Shown here in pieces: positions 17,231-27,351 of a stretch of DNA of 64,000 nt. This DNA comes from Methylomonas montana. Lineage in GTDB: Bacteria; Pseudomonadota; Gammaproteobacteria; Methylococcales; Methylomonadaceae. The stretch is from positions 4,216,001-4,280,000 of the forward strand of contig NZ_CP129884.1 of the NCBI RefSeq assembly GCF_030490285.1, written 5' to 3'. The notes beneath the pieces are model-generated. The model saw only the letters and a list, made by a program, of their open reading frames with translations, did not search any database and was not told the origin of the DNA. Positions within the stretch are counted from its first letter, which is position 1. The number at the start of each line of letters is the position of its first letter. Made by a program: the position numbers and the translations under genes.

Positions 17231-20200
17231 ATGACCTTGATAAAAGAGCTGATTCATATCCCTGAGAAAGTCCAGCGAGGTGATTTTGTACTTAATTTAG
17301 CCAGCGGTCTGGAAGCAGACGCCATTGAGCAAACGCTGAAAGACTATGTCGTTACACCTCAGTTGGCTAAATGCTTTGAAGATGCACTGAGTTTCATAAA
17401 AAGTACGGTAAGCAGTCAACAAAACCGCAATAAGGGCGCTTATCTACACGGCAGCTTTGGTAGCGGTAAATCGCACTTCATGGCGGTATTGCACCTGTTG
17501 TTACAAGGCAATACCCAAGCACGATCCATTGCTGAGTTGGCTCCTGCTATTGCAAAACATGATGACTGGATGCAAAGCAAGAATATTCTGCTTGTTCCCT
17601 ATCACATGATCGGCGCGGCCAATTTAGAATCCGGAGTCTTAGGAGGATACGCACGTCACATTGCAAAACTCCATCCTGAAGCTCCCATTCCTGGCTTCTA
17701 CCTTAGCGAACATTTGTTTGCTGATGCCGTTGAGATGCGTAATCACATGGGGAACGCAGCATTTTTTGCCGCCCTGAATGCTGGCAGCAGTTCGGTCGCC
17801 AGTGATGATGATTGGGGTGATGTTGCCTCCGGTTGGGATGCGATTAGTTTTGAATCGGTCGTGAGTGGACAAGCCAGCGACGAAGATCGGACACGACTGG
17901 TGGCTGATCTGGTTGGAACACTATTCAAAGCGTTCAGCAAATTGGCTAATACGGGCCATGGCAATTATGTCGAGTTTGACGAAGGCTTGCGGATAATGAC
18001 TCAGCACGCCAAATCACTTGGTTACGATGCCGTTATTCTGTTTCTGGACGAGTTGATTCTGTGGCTGGCTAGCCGCTTGTCTGACCAGCAATTTATCAAT
18101 ACAGAAATCCAGAAAGTCGTCAAACTGGTAGAAACAGGCATACCTAGAGCTTTACCGTTGGTCAGCTTTATCGCCCGTCAGCGCGATCTACGTGAATTTG
18201 TGGGCGACCAATATAACGGTGTGGATCAGGAAATACTGAGCGACTCACTGAAATACTGGGACGGCCGGTTTCATACCATTACGCTCGAAGATCGCAACCT
18301 GCCTGTCATCGCCCAGCGACGTTTGCTAAGTCCTATCGATGAGGCGGCACGAATGCAAATCGAGCAGGCGTTTGCCCAGACAGAAAAAATGCGTGAAGAG
18401 GCATTCAATCTGCTGCTTACCAGCCAGGGCGACAGGGAGATGTTCCGGCAACTCTATCCATTTAGCCCGGCACTGGTGCAAGCGCTGGTAGCCTTGTCTT
18501 CAGCACTTCAGCGTGAACGTACGGCGCTGAAGGTCATGCTCATGCTGCTCGTCGATCAACGGGAGACCCTGGAGTTGGGTTGTGTTATTCCTGTTGGAGA
18601 TCTTTATGACGTAATTGGTTCTGAAGCTGAGCCATTCTCGGAACAAATGCGTAAGCACTTTGATGACGCCAAAACCCTATTTGAACGTAAACTGATACCT
18701 ATGCTGGAGGCTGAGCATCGGGTGAGCTTTGCAACCCTCAATGACCTGCCTGCTAGTGATGCGAGCCGGCAAGCATTCAATAACGACATACGTCTGCTAA
18801 AAACCTTGCTATTGGCCGCCTTGGTGCCAGAAATTGAGTGCTTCAAACAGCTGACCGCTACAAAATTGGCTGCGTTGAATCACGGAACCATCAAATCACC
18901 CATCCCTGGAAAGGAAGTACAAACCGTATTGCAGAAATGCCGAAAATGGGCTGGCCAAGTTGGTGAGATCAAGTTTTCAGGTGACGATGCTACACCGGTT
19001 ATTGGTATCGCTTTATCAGGGGTGGATACCGAAAGCATTATCGAACTTGCCCGGATTAGCGACAATGACGGTAACCGGCGTCGTTTGATTAAAGAGATGG
19101 TATTTGATGCGTTTGGTATTCGGGATAGTAATCAACTCTTTGTGGAACATGAATTTGTCTGGAGAGGAACTCAGCGCAGGGTTGAGATTGTTTTTCAGAA
19201 CATCCGTGAAATTACCGATAATCGTCTGTTTGAAGCACGCGATGATGAGTGGAAAGTTATCATCGACTTTCCGTTTGATACAGGAAACTATTCGCCGACA
19301 GACGATCAAGCTGTAGTACGAAACTATGAGGAACAAGGCGGTCAGACGCTAACTCTCTGTTGGCTACCTTATTTTTTCAGTGAAAGCGCCAAAAAGAGTC
19401 TGGGAAAGCTGGTTGTGCTTCAGGAGATTTTGAAAAGCGAAGATAGTTACACTCGATACAGTCGAAATCTAACCCCGCAAGATCGTGCGAGTGCCCGAAC
19501 GTTATTGGAAAATCAGCGGAGTCAGTTGCGTCAGCAAATTCAGGATCATCTGATGGGCGCATATGGAGTAACCACTCCTTCGCCTGGCTCCCTGGACAAT
19601 GATGATTTGTTGCAATCCCAAATCATGTCTTTGCAACCTGGCTTTACCCCGCGGCTGCCGCAGGGTACAACCATGGAGAAAGCTTTTAACCAGCTTTTAG
19701 GTCAAGCCCTTTCCTTTCAGTATCCAGACCACCCTGAATTTGATGGTGAAGTATCCATTGCCAATTTGGGGAAAGTCTTTACTGAACTACGTAGGGCGAT
19801 TCACGCTGAAAACGGACGAATTGAGGTTGATACTTCGTTGCGTCCTTTGATGAGACAAATTGCTCAGCCACTTAAACTAGGTGAAATGCACGAGCGGCAT
19901 TTCATTTTTAAATCGGATTGGCCTCAGCACTTGGCCCGAGAAGTGGCAAAACAAGGAGGTGACATCACGGCTGCCGTTCTGCGAGAGGCTATGGATCAAC
20001 CCAAACCCAAAGGATTACTTAAAGAAGTTCAAAACCTGTTGATTATGGTTTTTGCCGAACATGGGCAATATGGTTATTTCTTGTATGGCGGCGCATACAA
20101 CGATGTTGCCTTGAAAGACATCCGAGATGAATTGACTCTGATCAAGCAGGAATTGGCTGAGCCAGCCCAGTGGAAGCAAGCTTGTGACAATGCGGGCATT

Positions 20201-20875
20201 CTGTTCGGCCTGACTCCCAACCCATTGAGAACAGCAAATAATCAACATGACTTGCAGAAAAAAGTCACCGAATCCGTTGTTCACTATCTGGATGATTGTA
20301 AAACACTGGAAGCCGATCTCACCAATCAGTACCGTGCATTAAGCTTGTCTTTGGACAACAATCGTCTGAAAAATGCAAAACTTGCCGTAGAGGTTCTGGA
20401 AAATCTTAAATCCCAGCAAGGCGCAGCATTGGTTAAGAGTTTGTCAGAGATTAAGCCAATCACCACCCTGCAAGCACTGGCTAAAAGTATCAATAGTGCT
20501 GTAAGAGTAAGCCATGCACTTGCCGACAATAATTGGAAATTATTGGAAACCGTTTGGAGTAATGGCTCCACCGAAGTCCAAAAAATCAAGAAAGCAGTGG
20601 AGGATGCAGTCGCCACTGACGAATTGGTTATAAATCTGGCTGCTGCGTTAAAGCAGGCTCAAACGGATGCTACCGCAATCATTACCCGTGAAAAACCGGT
20701 TCCAGGACCGGAACCAACGCCCCCGCTACCGCCGCGAGGAAAAAAAGTCGTGAAGAGCGATGTACGTAAAGGTTTGGCGATTACCGAGGCTAAAGTCTTG
20801 TTGAATGAGATTCAGGAACAACTTCAAGATGGTGTCACCGTCGACATAAGCTATACCATTATGGGCGAGGAGTGA
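17231..20875 (+). CDS. pglY: PglY: large P-loop ATPase of type 2 BREX
   Basis: A 1214-residue ATPase of the PglY/BrxC type (DUF6079-like). The Walker A motif GSFGSGKSHF sits near residue 75 and a Walker B-like VILFLDELILWL near residue 270. The C-terminal third is helical with a proline-rich linker (GPEPTPPLPPRGKK) before a final ~45-residue domain. It is an essential BREX component, probably forming an oligomeric assembly on DNA. I prefer the ATG at 17231, which has an AAGAG site at suitable distance, over the in-frame GTG at 17222 that would touch that site. pglZ follows after 4 nt. Confidence 0.9.
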   Translation: MTLIKELIHIPEKVQRGDFVLNLASGLEADAIEQTLKDYVVTPQLAKCFEDALSFIKSTVSSQQNRNKGAYLHGSFGSGKSHFMAVLHLLLQGNTQARSIAELAPAIAKHDDWMQSKNILLVPYHMIGAANLESGVLGGYARHIAKLHPEAPIPGFYLSEHLFADAVEMRNHMGNAAFFAALNAGSSSVASDDDWGDVASGWDAISFESVVSGQASDEDRTRLVADLVGTLFKAFSKLANTGHGNYVEFDEGLRIMTQHAKSLGYDAVILFLDELILWLASRLSDQQFINTEIQKVVKLVETGIPRALPLVSFIARQRDLREFVGDQYNGVDQEILSDSLKYWDGRFHTITLEDRNLPVIAQRRLLSPIDEAARMQIEQAFAQTEKMREEAFNLLLTSQGDREMFRQLYPFSPALVQALVALSSALQRERTALKVMLMLLVDQRETLELGCVIPVGDLYDVIGSEAEPFSEQMRKHFDDAKTLFERKLIPMLEAEHRVSFATLNDLPASDASRQAFNNDIRLLKTLLLAALVPEIECFKQLTATKLAALNHGTIKSPIPGKEVQTVLQKCRKWAGQVGEIKFSGDDATPVIGIALSGVDTESIIELARISDNDGNRRRLIKEMVFDAFGIRDSNQLFVEHEFVWRGTQRRVEIVFQNIREITDNRLFEARDDEWKVIIDFPFDTGNYSPTDDQAVVRNYEEQGGQTLTLCWLPYFFSESAKKSLGKLVVLQEILKSEDSYTRYSRNLTPQDRASARTLLENQRSQLRQQIQDHLMGAYGVTTPSPGSLDNDDLLQSQIMSLQPGFTPRLPQGTTMEKAFNQLLGQALSFQYPDHPEFDGEVSIANLGKVFTELRRAIHAENGRIEVDTSLRPLMRQIAQPLKLGEMHERHFIFKSDWPQHLAREVAKQGGDITAAVLREAMDQPKPKGLLKEVQNLLIMVFAEHGQYGYFLYGGAYNDVALKDIRDELTLIKQELAEPAQWKQACDNAGILFGLTPNPLRTANNQHDLQKKVTESVVHYLDDCKTLEADLTNQYRALSLSLDNNRLKNAKLAVEVLENLKSQQGAALVKSLSEIKPITTLQALAKSINSAVRVSHALADNNWKLLETVWSNGSTEVQKIKKAVEDAVATDELVINLAAALKQAQTDATAIITREKPVPGPEPTPPLPPRGKKVVKSDVRKGLAITEAKVLLNEIQEQLQDGVTVDISYTIMGEE

Positions 20876-20879
20876 AAGA

Positions 20880-23576
20880 ATGGTGGAAGCAGCAATGGTT
20901 CCTGGCCCAGTAATGACGCAGATACAAGCTATTCTGAGTAAGGATGCCAATGCCGACTGTATTGCCTTGGTCTGGCCAGAGCCGATTGACTTGGATAACG
21001 CGGCAATCGAGATTGAAAATATTCAGTTTGATCTGGTGTATTGCATCTCTGAACTTGCCATCCGCGAGCAATTAACCCAACACAAAGCTGACAATTCCCG
21101 TTTGGTGATATTGTCCGCATTTGATGAAACCCACTTGGCCAAGGATGTTTTGGCTCGATTATGGGAAAACGAACCCAAACGAATCAGCCCATGGCGCACC
21201 TTGCAACAACTGTTGCGAGTCAAAAATATTGATCCTCGTCTTACTGGCAAAGAATACCGATGGATTGCAGAGCAGTTGGTAAGCTCTTACTCCGTCTATC
21301 AGGGAAAAGTCAGGTTTGGTGAAGTGCTGGACTTTGATAAAGCCTGGGAGGCTTTATCCTTTAGTTTGCTTGATTATCAGGAGTCATCCCTTGATTTGGA
21401 ATCTTTGTTGGAGTGGTCTCTAAAGCCAGATTCAGCTAAAGCAGCTTCAACTCTTCCTAAGAAGGTTCAGGAACATCTGGGTGACTGGCTCACGCCAAGG
21501 CTGGAGGAACTGACTCCGTTGATTGAACTACTATGGAAACAAGGGCATTCAGCCGACATGTTGGCAATTGGCCTAGTTTGTTCTTTGCTTTACACCGATG
21601 ATCATACGCAGGATCAGGATATTTATCAGACTCGTGGAAGATTTACTGAACGGTTTCTTGGGGGCGTCAGACTTGATGGTCATATCCTCAAAATCTATGG
21701 GGAAAAATCCAATGTATTTGCCCAACGACTGCTTATTCAACAGATTCACCGGGTAGCACTCAATAAGGCATTCACCCATACAGAGCAGATTCTTGCAAGC
21801 CTTGATATTTCGGCGCTAGCCATCAATTCTGACCTTTTGCCAGCAGCTTTTGGTATGAGATTGGAACAGTTTGCCAGAAATCTTAAGCAGGCTATTAGTG
21901 GAAAATCAATCCAATCTGCAGTGTATGGTCTCAAGTTACTTCAGAAGCATCAACTCACCAGAATTCGCAAGGAACAAGTAAAAACTGCTGAGCATGCACT
22001 TCGTATATGCAACTACTTACAGACAACAGCCAGATCCGAAGGGACTGCTTTAATCATTCGTCATTATGTTGAGAATGGCAGTTTCCTGGATTGGGCGCGA
22101 AGTAAAATATGGGCAGGAGATGAGCACGAACAACTCAGCCAAGCATATCGGTCGCTAACTAAAAAAATAACGGAATTCAGGGAATCACTTAACAAGGAGT
22201 TTTCATATCATTTGCCTGTGATTGCTCGTGGTGATCGTCTGGATAGTGGAATTTGGCCGGTTGAGGCTGCTCTGGATAATTTGATTACTCCCCTTGCCAA
22301 AAATCACCCTGTTCTACTCCTGGTTCTGGATGGTATGAGCCAGGCTGTTTATCATGAGCTTGTGGACGACCTTAATCATAATCATTGGGTTGAGTTGCAC
22401 CGTGATGCTGGCAATGGTCCAGAATGTCTGTTGGCTGCCCTACCTAGTGTAACTAGGGTAAGCAGGTACTCTCTGCTAGCGGGCAAAGTTGGTGAAGGCA
22501 CGAGTGCTGATGAGAAAAATGCTTTCACGGCCCATCAAAATCTGAAATCACAAACATCACCCAAGTTCCCCCCAACCCTTTTTCATAAAGCAGATCTTTA
22601 TGAAACTGGAAGTGGTGGATTGTCTGGTAAGGTCAGGGAAATCATTGCCAGGGCTGACTATAAAGTCGTTGGAGCAGTCATTAATGCCATTGACGATCAA
22701 TTGAGTAGTGGCGCTCAATTGTCCGTCAATTGGAATATAGAGTCGATTAGTTTACTTCGACAGGTGCTGGAAGCTGCCAAAGAAGCAGAACGTTTGGTTA
22801 TTTTCACCAGTGACCATGGGCATGTGCTAGATCATGATATGACTTACCGCAAAAGTGAAACTGAGGGTGAGCGCTTTAAGCAAGTAATAGAACAGGTTAC
22901 TGAGGATGAAGTATTGGTAACTGGTTCTAGGGTGGTACAGCCATCGCATCAGGTGATCTTACCTTGGTCAGAAAAAGTCCGCTATACAAGTAAAAAAATG
23001 GGTTACCACGGCGGGGGTAGCTTACAGGAGGTCATTATTCCTTTTGGAGTTTTTCGTAACGCGGGTGACACCAAAGAAGTTGAAGGCTGGCATGAAGTAC
23101 CTCGCCAAGAACCTTCATGGTGGCGATTGGAGACAAGTGAACCTAGCGATTTTCAATCCGTATCGGTAAATGCAGCAGTTCCGGCTGCAGCAAAAAAGGT
23201 TAAGCAGGACAATTTGACTTTTGACCTATTTGGCAATACCCCCACAACCGCCCAATCTCAAAGCACTGAGGTCGCATGGATTAGCGACTTGCTGAATTCT
23301 TCACTCTACGGACAAATGAAATCGCGTTTAGGTCGCGTTGTCATAAGTGACGATCAACTACGGACATTACTGCTCTTCCTGGACAAGCGGGATGGTCAGC
23401 AAATGTTAGCTGCGGTCGTTCAAGAACTTGGAATTCCAGCCATCAGGGTCACCGGATTTCTTGCCGGGGTGCAGAAAATACTGAATGTAGACGGCTACCC
23501 GGTATTATCTATTGACAGGGCAGCTAAAACGGTAAAACTCAATATAGAATCTTTAAAGAAACAATTTGAATTATGA
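20880..23576 (+). CDS. pglZ: PglZ: alkaline-phosphatase-superfamily protein of BREX
   Basis: An 898-residue protein with the PglZ domain in its middle: the metal-binding LLLVLDGMSQAVYHE near residue 482 and TSDHGHVLDHD near residue 643 are the hallmarks of the alkaline phosphatase superfamily. PglZ is the core marker of every BREX type and is proposed to act on phosphodiester or phosphoryl groups during defence. The N-terminal 450 residues are helical and probably contact PglX or PglY. GAGGAG precedes the ATG. The stop overlaps brxD (ATGA). Confidence 0.92.
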   Translation: MVEAAMVPGPVMTQIQAILSKDANADCIALVWPEPIDLDNAAIEIENIQFDLVYCISELAIREQLTQHKADNSRLVILSAFDETHLAKDVLARLWENEPKRISPWRTLQQLLRVKNIDPRLTGKEYRWIAEQLVSSYSVYQGKVRFGEVLDFDKAWEALSFSLLDYQESSLDLESLLEWSLKPDSAKAASTLPKKVQEHLGDWLTPRLEELTPLIELLWKQGHSADMLAIGLVCSLLYTDDHTQDQDIYQTRGRFTERFLGGVRLDGHILKIYGEKSNVFAQRLLIQQIHRVALNKAFTHTEQILASLDISALAINSDLLPAAFGMRLEQFARNLKQAISGKSIQSAVYGLKLLQKHQLTRIRKEQVKTAEHALRICNYLQTTARSEGTALIIRHYVENGSFLDWARSKIWAGDEHEQLSQAYRSLTKKITEFRESLNKEFSYHLPVIARGDRLDSGIWPVEAALDNLITPLAKNHPVLLLVLDGMSQAVYHELVDDLNHNHWVELHRDAGNGPECLLAALPSVTRVSRYSLLAGKVGEGTSADEKNAFTAHQNLKSQTSPKFPPTLFHKADLYETGSGGLSGKVREIIARADYKVVGAVINAIDDQLSSGAQLSVNWNIESISLLRQVLEAAKEAERLVIFTSDHGHVLDHDMTYRKSETEGERFKQVIEQVTEDEVLVTGSRVVQPSHQVILPWSEKVRYTSKKMGYHGGGSLQEVIIPFGVFRNAGDTKEVEGWHEVPRQEPSWWRLETSEPSDFQSVSVNAAVPAAAKKVKQDNLTFDLFGNTPTTAQSQSTEVAWISDLLNSSLYGQMKSRLGRVVISDDQLRTLLLFLDKRDGQQMLAAVVQELGIPAIRVTGFLAGVQKILNVDGYPVLSIDRAAKTVKLNIESLKKQFEL

Positions 23577-24889
23577 GCATCAGTAGCCAACGCAAGGAAG
23601 ATATTATCGACGCGTTGCGACGTGGCACAGTACCACAATATGGTCTGGATGCCCTTGCAGTTGGATTGGATAAGTTTAGCGATACGTTTGACGAAGAGCT
23701 AGGAAAGGTTGCAAGAGGCAGTGGACAGTTCAAGGCCATTCGCGGTGAATATGGTAGTGGTAAGACCTTCGTTACACGTTGGCTACGCGAGCGTGCTCAG
23801 CAGATGGGCTTTGCCTGTGCAGAAGTACAGATCTCAGAAACCGAGACCCCCTTAAATCGTTTGGAGACGGTATATCGCAGGTTGATGGAACGACTGACTA
23901 CCTCGGACTCTCCCTCCGGCGCTTTCCGCAATATTATTGAAGCCTGGTTTTTTACCCTGGAAGAGGATGTCATCTCTCAAGGTGATATTGACCCAAACGA
24001 TGTAGAAGCGCTTGTCAGCGCCACTGATGCGTTGATGGAGAAACGTTTAGGCGAAGTTGTTAAAACTGCACCCGCATTTTCATTAACTTTACGTGCCTAC
24101 CGCCGCGCCTTACTGGATGGTCAGGAAGACATTGCTGACGGTCTTTTGGCCTGGATGGCTGGTCAGCCCAACATCGCAGCTGAAATCAAACGTTATGCCA
24201 AAATAAAAGGCGACATTGATCATTTTGGAGCGCTAAGTTTTCTTCAAGGTGTATTGACCATTTTGAAGGATTCTGGCCATCCCGGCCTACTTCTTGTGTT
24301 CGACGAAGTTGAGACGCTACAAAGGATGCGTAGCGATGTGCGTGATAAAAGCCTGAATGCTCTTCGACAACTCATGGATGAAATCGACAGTGGTCGTTTT
24401 CCTGGGTTGTATTTGGTTATTACTGGTACGCCAGCATTCTTTGATGGCCCAATGGGGATACAGCGTCTTGCGCCCTTAGCGCAACGTTTGGCTGTGGATT
24501 TTGCTACTGATGCAAGATTTGATAATCCACGCGCGGTGCAGATTAGACTCAATGGTTTTAATGTTGACTCTCTTACTGAGGTCGGTCGCAAGGCCCGTAA
24601 CCTCTATGCCGATTCCAAGCGTACAACCCGAATTGGCAACTTGGTTGACGACGCCTATATCGAGGATTTGGCTCGAGCTGTTACCGGAAATCTTGGGGGG
24701 AAAGTAGGCATAGCTCCCAGGATTTTTCTTAAAAAACTGGTGGGCGATGTTCTGGATAGGGTGGATCAGTTTGATGACTTTGCTCCACGACTGCACTATG
24801 CTCTGACAATAAGCGATACAGAACTGAACGCTGCTGAACGAGCTGCGAAATTTGCAAATAGTGTCGATGATATTGGGCTGGATTTATGA
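23573..24889 (+). CDS. brxD: BrxD: ATPase of type 2 BREX (DUF2791)
   Basis: A 438-residue AAA-type ATPase with Walker A GEYGSGKTF near residue 59 and Walker B LLLVFDEVETL near residue 243. It fits BrxD (BREX system ATP-binding protein), a marker of type 2 BREX together with PglW. Its N-terminus starts MSISSQRKEDIIDALRRGTVP, typical of the family, and a sensor-like LVITGTPAFFDG follows the Walker B. It overlaps both neighbours by 4 nt (ATGA), so translation is coupled through the operon's end. Confidence 0.9.
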   Translation: MSISSQRKEDIIDALRRGTVPQYGLDALAVGLDKFSDTFDEELGKVARGSGQFKAIRGEYGSGKTFVTRWLRERAQQMGFACAEVQISETETPLNRLETVYRRLMERLTTSDSPSGAFRNIIEAWFFTLEEDVISQGDIDPNDVEALVSATDALMEKRLGEVVKTAPAFSLTLRAYRRALLDGQEDIADGLLAWMAGQPNIAAEIKRYAKIKGDIDHFGALSFLQGVLTILKDSGHPGLLLVFDEVETLQRMRSDVRDKSLNALRQLMDEIDSGRFPGLYLVITGTPAFFDGPMGIQRLAPLAQRLAVDFATDARFDNPRAVQIRLNGFNVDSLTEVGRKARNLYADSKRTTRIGNLVDDAYIEDLARAVTGNLGGKVGIAPRIFLKKLVGDVLDRVDQFDDFAPRLHYALTISDTELNAAERAAKFANSVDDIGLDL

Positions 24890-26994
24890 GCTCATTTGAG
24901 CGACTACATCCCGCACTGCAATACCACATAGTCAATAGTCTAGGATGGCCATCTTTACGCCCATTACAGGAAGCGACAATTGAGCCAATTCTAAATGGAG
25001 AACACGCTATCCTTTTAGCCCCAACTGCTGGGGGTAAAACAGAGGCTGCTGCATTTCCAATATTCTCCCGAATGCTCACTGAAAACTGGCGGGGTTTAAG
25101 TGTTTTATACATTTGCCCTATCAAGGCATTGCTAAATAACCTGGAATCTCGTCTTAGTTATTATGGAAGCTTGTTGGGTCGCAGGGTGGGCTTATGGCAT
25201 GGGGACATAAGCCCTTCACAAAAAAACAAACTGCGTGCTGACCCACCAGATCTTTTGCTAACTACGCCCGAGTCGCTGGAAGTTATGCTGGTATCAAACC
25301 GCATTGATCATCGACAGCTACTTGGTAATTTGCAATGCGTCATTATCGATGAGGTACATGCTTTCGCTGGCGATGACCGGGGTTGGCACCTGATGTATTT
25401 GCTTGAAAGGCTCGGCCATTTATCACAACAAGAAATACAACGACTTGGATTGTCCGCTACTGTAGGAAACCCTGAAGAGTTATGTGACTGGTTGGCAGCT
25501 GGCTGTTCAAAACCGCGTAGCGTTATAAATCCCCCAGTTGAAAGCACAGTTAAACCTGCAATTGAAATTGACTGGGTAGGGAGCTTGGGAAATGCCGCAA
25601 TTGTCATTTCCCGCATGAATCGTGGTGAAAAAAGACTTGTCTTCTGTGATAGTCGGGCGCGTGTGGAGGAGTTGGCGGTCCTATTGCGCAGCATGGCGGT
25701 AGAAACATATGTTTCTCATAGCTGTTTGAGTCTGGAAGAGCGTAAAGCCGCTGAACAGGCGTTCAGCCAAGGTAATGATTGTGTCATTGTGGCGACGAGC
25801 ACTTTGGAACTAGGTATTGATGTGGGTGATTTGGATAGGGTAATCCAAATTGATGCACCAGCAACTGTAGCATCATTTCTTCAACGTATTGGCCGCACTG
25901 GACGACGTTCGGGAACCTCAAGAAATTGCCTGTTTCTGGCCACTAAAAAAGAATCCTTCCTGCAAACTGCAGCACTGATGCAGCTTTGGTCTGAAGGTTA
26001 TGTTGAGCCAATTATTCCTCCACCACTGCCTTTACATATTTTCGCACAGCAAATAATGGCACTAGCCTTGCAGGAAGGGGGCATTGCTTCTAATGACTGG
26101 CCAAAATGGATTGGACGTTTACCAGGAGTGTCTCATTTACCTCCAACGCAACTAAATCAATTAATTCAGTACATGTGTGATATCGGAATTCTTCATTCTG
26201 ACCAAGGGATTTTAAGTATTGGTGACTCTGGAGAAAGGCAATTTGGCAGGAAGAACTTTATGGAGCTTTTTTCTGTTTTCCTGAGTCCACCTTTGGTCAA
26301 AGTATTTCATGGAAGGCAGGAACTAGGGGAAGTTCATCAAACCACTTTCGTTGTGAAAGAAAAATCTCCATGCGTACTGACATTGGGTGGCAGATCCTGG
26401 CAGACTAATTATATCGATTGGCCGCGTCGAAAAGCATACGTTGAACCTACAGAATTGAAAGGCAGATCGCAGTGGCTCAGTTCGGGGCAGCCATTCCACT
26501 TTGACTTATGCCAAGCCATTACGCGTGTATTGGCAAGGGAAGGCTCTCCGGTCAAGTTTTCCAAACGAGCAATCGCTCTAATGGAAGAATTTCGTGAGGA
26601 ATATGATTGGGTCGAACCAGGCAAAACTTTCCTTTTCTCCTACTCTCATGACCATTTAGTTTGGTGGACATTCGCTGGTAAGCTAATTAATGCAACTTTG
26701 GCAGATGCCCTTGAGTGCGAGGCATGGAAAGTGGTATCCGATAACCTTTCAATAAGTTTTACCGGTGCAGTAAATATTGAATCGTTAAAAAAAATCGTTC
26801 AGGGCATATTTCACGAGCCAGAGAGATTGCATGTGCCGATTGATGAAGAATTTATCAACGAACTCAAATTTAGTGAGTGCCTGTCTCCAACTCATCGGGA
26901 ATCAGTGCTGTCAGAGCGATTTAATATTCGTCCTCAACTGAAAAAACTGAAAGGGTATACGTTTGCCACTATTTATTGTACAAACGAATTATGA
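24886..26994 (+). CDS. brxHI: BrxHI: Lhr-like DEAD/DEAH-box helicase of type 2 BREX
   Basis: A 702-residue superfamily 2 helicase. Walker A APTAGGKTEA lies near residue 45, the DEVH box in CVIIDEVHAF near 154, SAT near 190 and motif VI QRIGRTGRR near 335. The layout is that of Lhr-type helicases, and BrxHI is the helicase that completes type 2 BREX. The C-terminal 300 residues are the extra domains seen in this subfamily. It ends the operon. No clear hairpin terminator follows; 72 nt later an HU gene begins on the same strand. Confidence 0.9.
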   Translation: MSSFERLHPALQYHIVNSLGWPSLRPLQEATIEPILNGEHAILLAPTAGGKTEAAAFPIFSRMLTENWRGLSVLYICPIKALLNNLESRLSYYGSLLGRRVGLWHGDISPSQKNKLRADPPDLLLTTPESLEVMLVSNRIDHRQLLGNLQCVIIDEVHAFAGDDRGWHLMYLLERLGHLSQQEIQRLGLSATVGNPEELCDWLAAGCSKPRSVINPPVESTVKPAIEIDWVGSLGNAAIVISRMNRGEKRLVFCDSRARVEELAVLLRSMAVETYVSHSCLSLEERKAAEQAFSQGNDCVIVATSTLELGIDVGDLDRVIQIDAPATVASFLQRIGRTGRRSGTSRNCLFLATKKESFLQTAALMQLWSEGYVEPIIPPPLPLHIFAQQIMALALQEGGIASNDWPKWIGRLPGVSHLPPTQLNQLIQYMCDIGILHSDQGILSIGDSGERQFGRKNFMELFSVFLSPPLVKVFHGRQELGEVHQTTFVVKEKSPCVLTLGGRSWQTNYIDWPRRKAYVEPTELKGRSQWLSSGQPFHFDLCQAITRVLAREGSPVKFSKRAIALMEEFREEYDWVEPGKTFLFSYSHDHLVWWTFAGKLINATLADALECEAWKVVSDNLSISFTGAVNIESLKKIVQGIFHEPERLHVPIDEEFINELKFSECLSPTHRESVLSERFNIRPQLKKLKGYTFATIYCTNEL

Positions 26995-27066
26995 ACAACT
27001 ATATATCCCTTAAAACTTAGAATAGTCGTTATTGACTCATTTTTTTATAAGCACCGAACATTATCT

Positions 27067-27339
27067 ATGACTAAATCCGACCTTATCGACGCCATCGCCA
27101 GCCACGCCAATCTAACTAAAGCCGATGCCGGTCGCGCATTGGATGGCATCACCCAATCCATTCAAGCCGCGTTGAAATCCGGTGATTCCGTGGCTTTGGT
27201 AGGCTTTGGTACCTTTGAAGTAAAAGAACGTGCCGAACGCGCTGGACGCAATCCACAAACAGGCGAAGCCATTACCATTGCTGCCGCCAAATTGCCATCC
27301 TTCAAAGCCGGCAAAGGCCTGAAAGACGCAGTTCAGTAA
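27067..27339 (+). CDS. HU-family DNA-binding protein
   Basis: A 90-residue HU homologue: [22 protein letters not shown], then [23 protein letters not shown] with the conserved GRNPxTG arm and the closing [11 protein letters not shown]. It binds and bends DNA without strong sequence preference. It is 72 nt downstream of brxHI and convergent with traN (12-nt gap). Its GC-rich coding differs from brxHI, so it probably belongs to the conjugative backbone and not to BREX; the ~70-bp AT-rich gap could hold its own promoter. A second member of the family (IHF-beta-like) is at 41115. Confidence 0.92.
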   Translation: MTKSDLIDAIASHANLTKADAGRALDGITQSIQAALKSGDSVALVGFGTFEVKERAERAGRNPQTGEAITIAAAKLPSFKAGKGLKDAVQ

Positions 27340-27351
27340 GTTTTAGACCGC

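Noticed and set aside
27031..27039. ATTGACTCA upstream of the HU gene, equal to one arm of the BREX operator
   Set aside because: Only a single 9-bp arm with no partner arm; it also looks like part of an ordinary -35 region. Chance or promoter similarity is enough.
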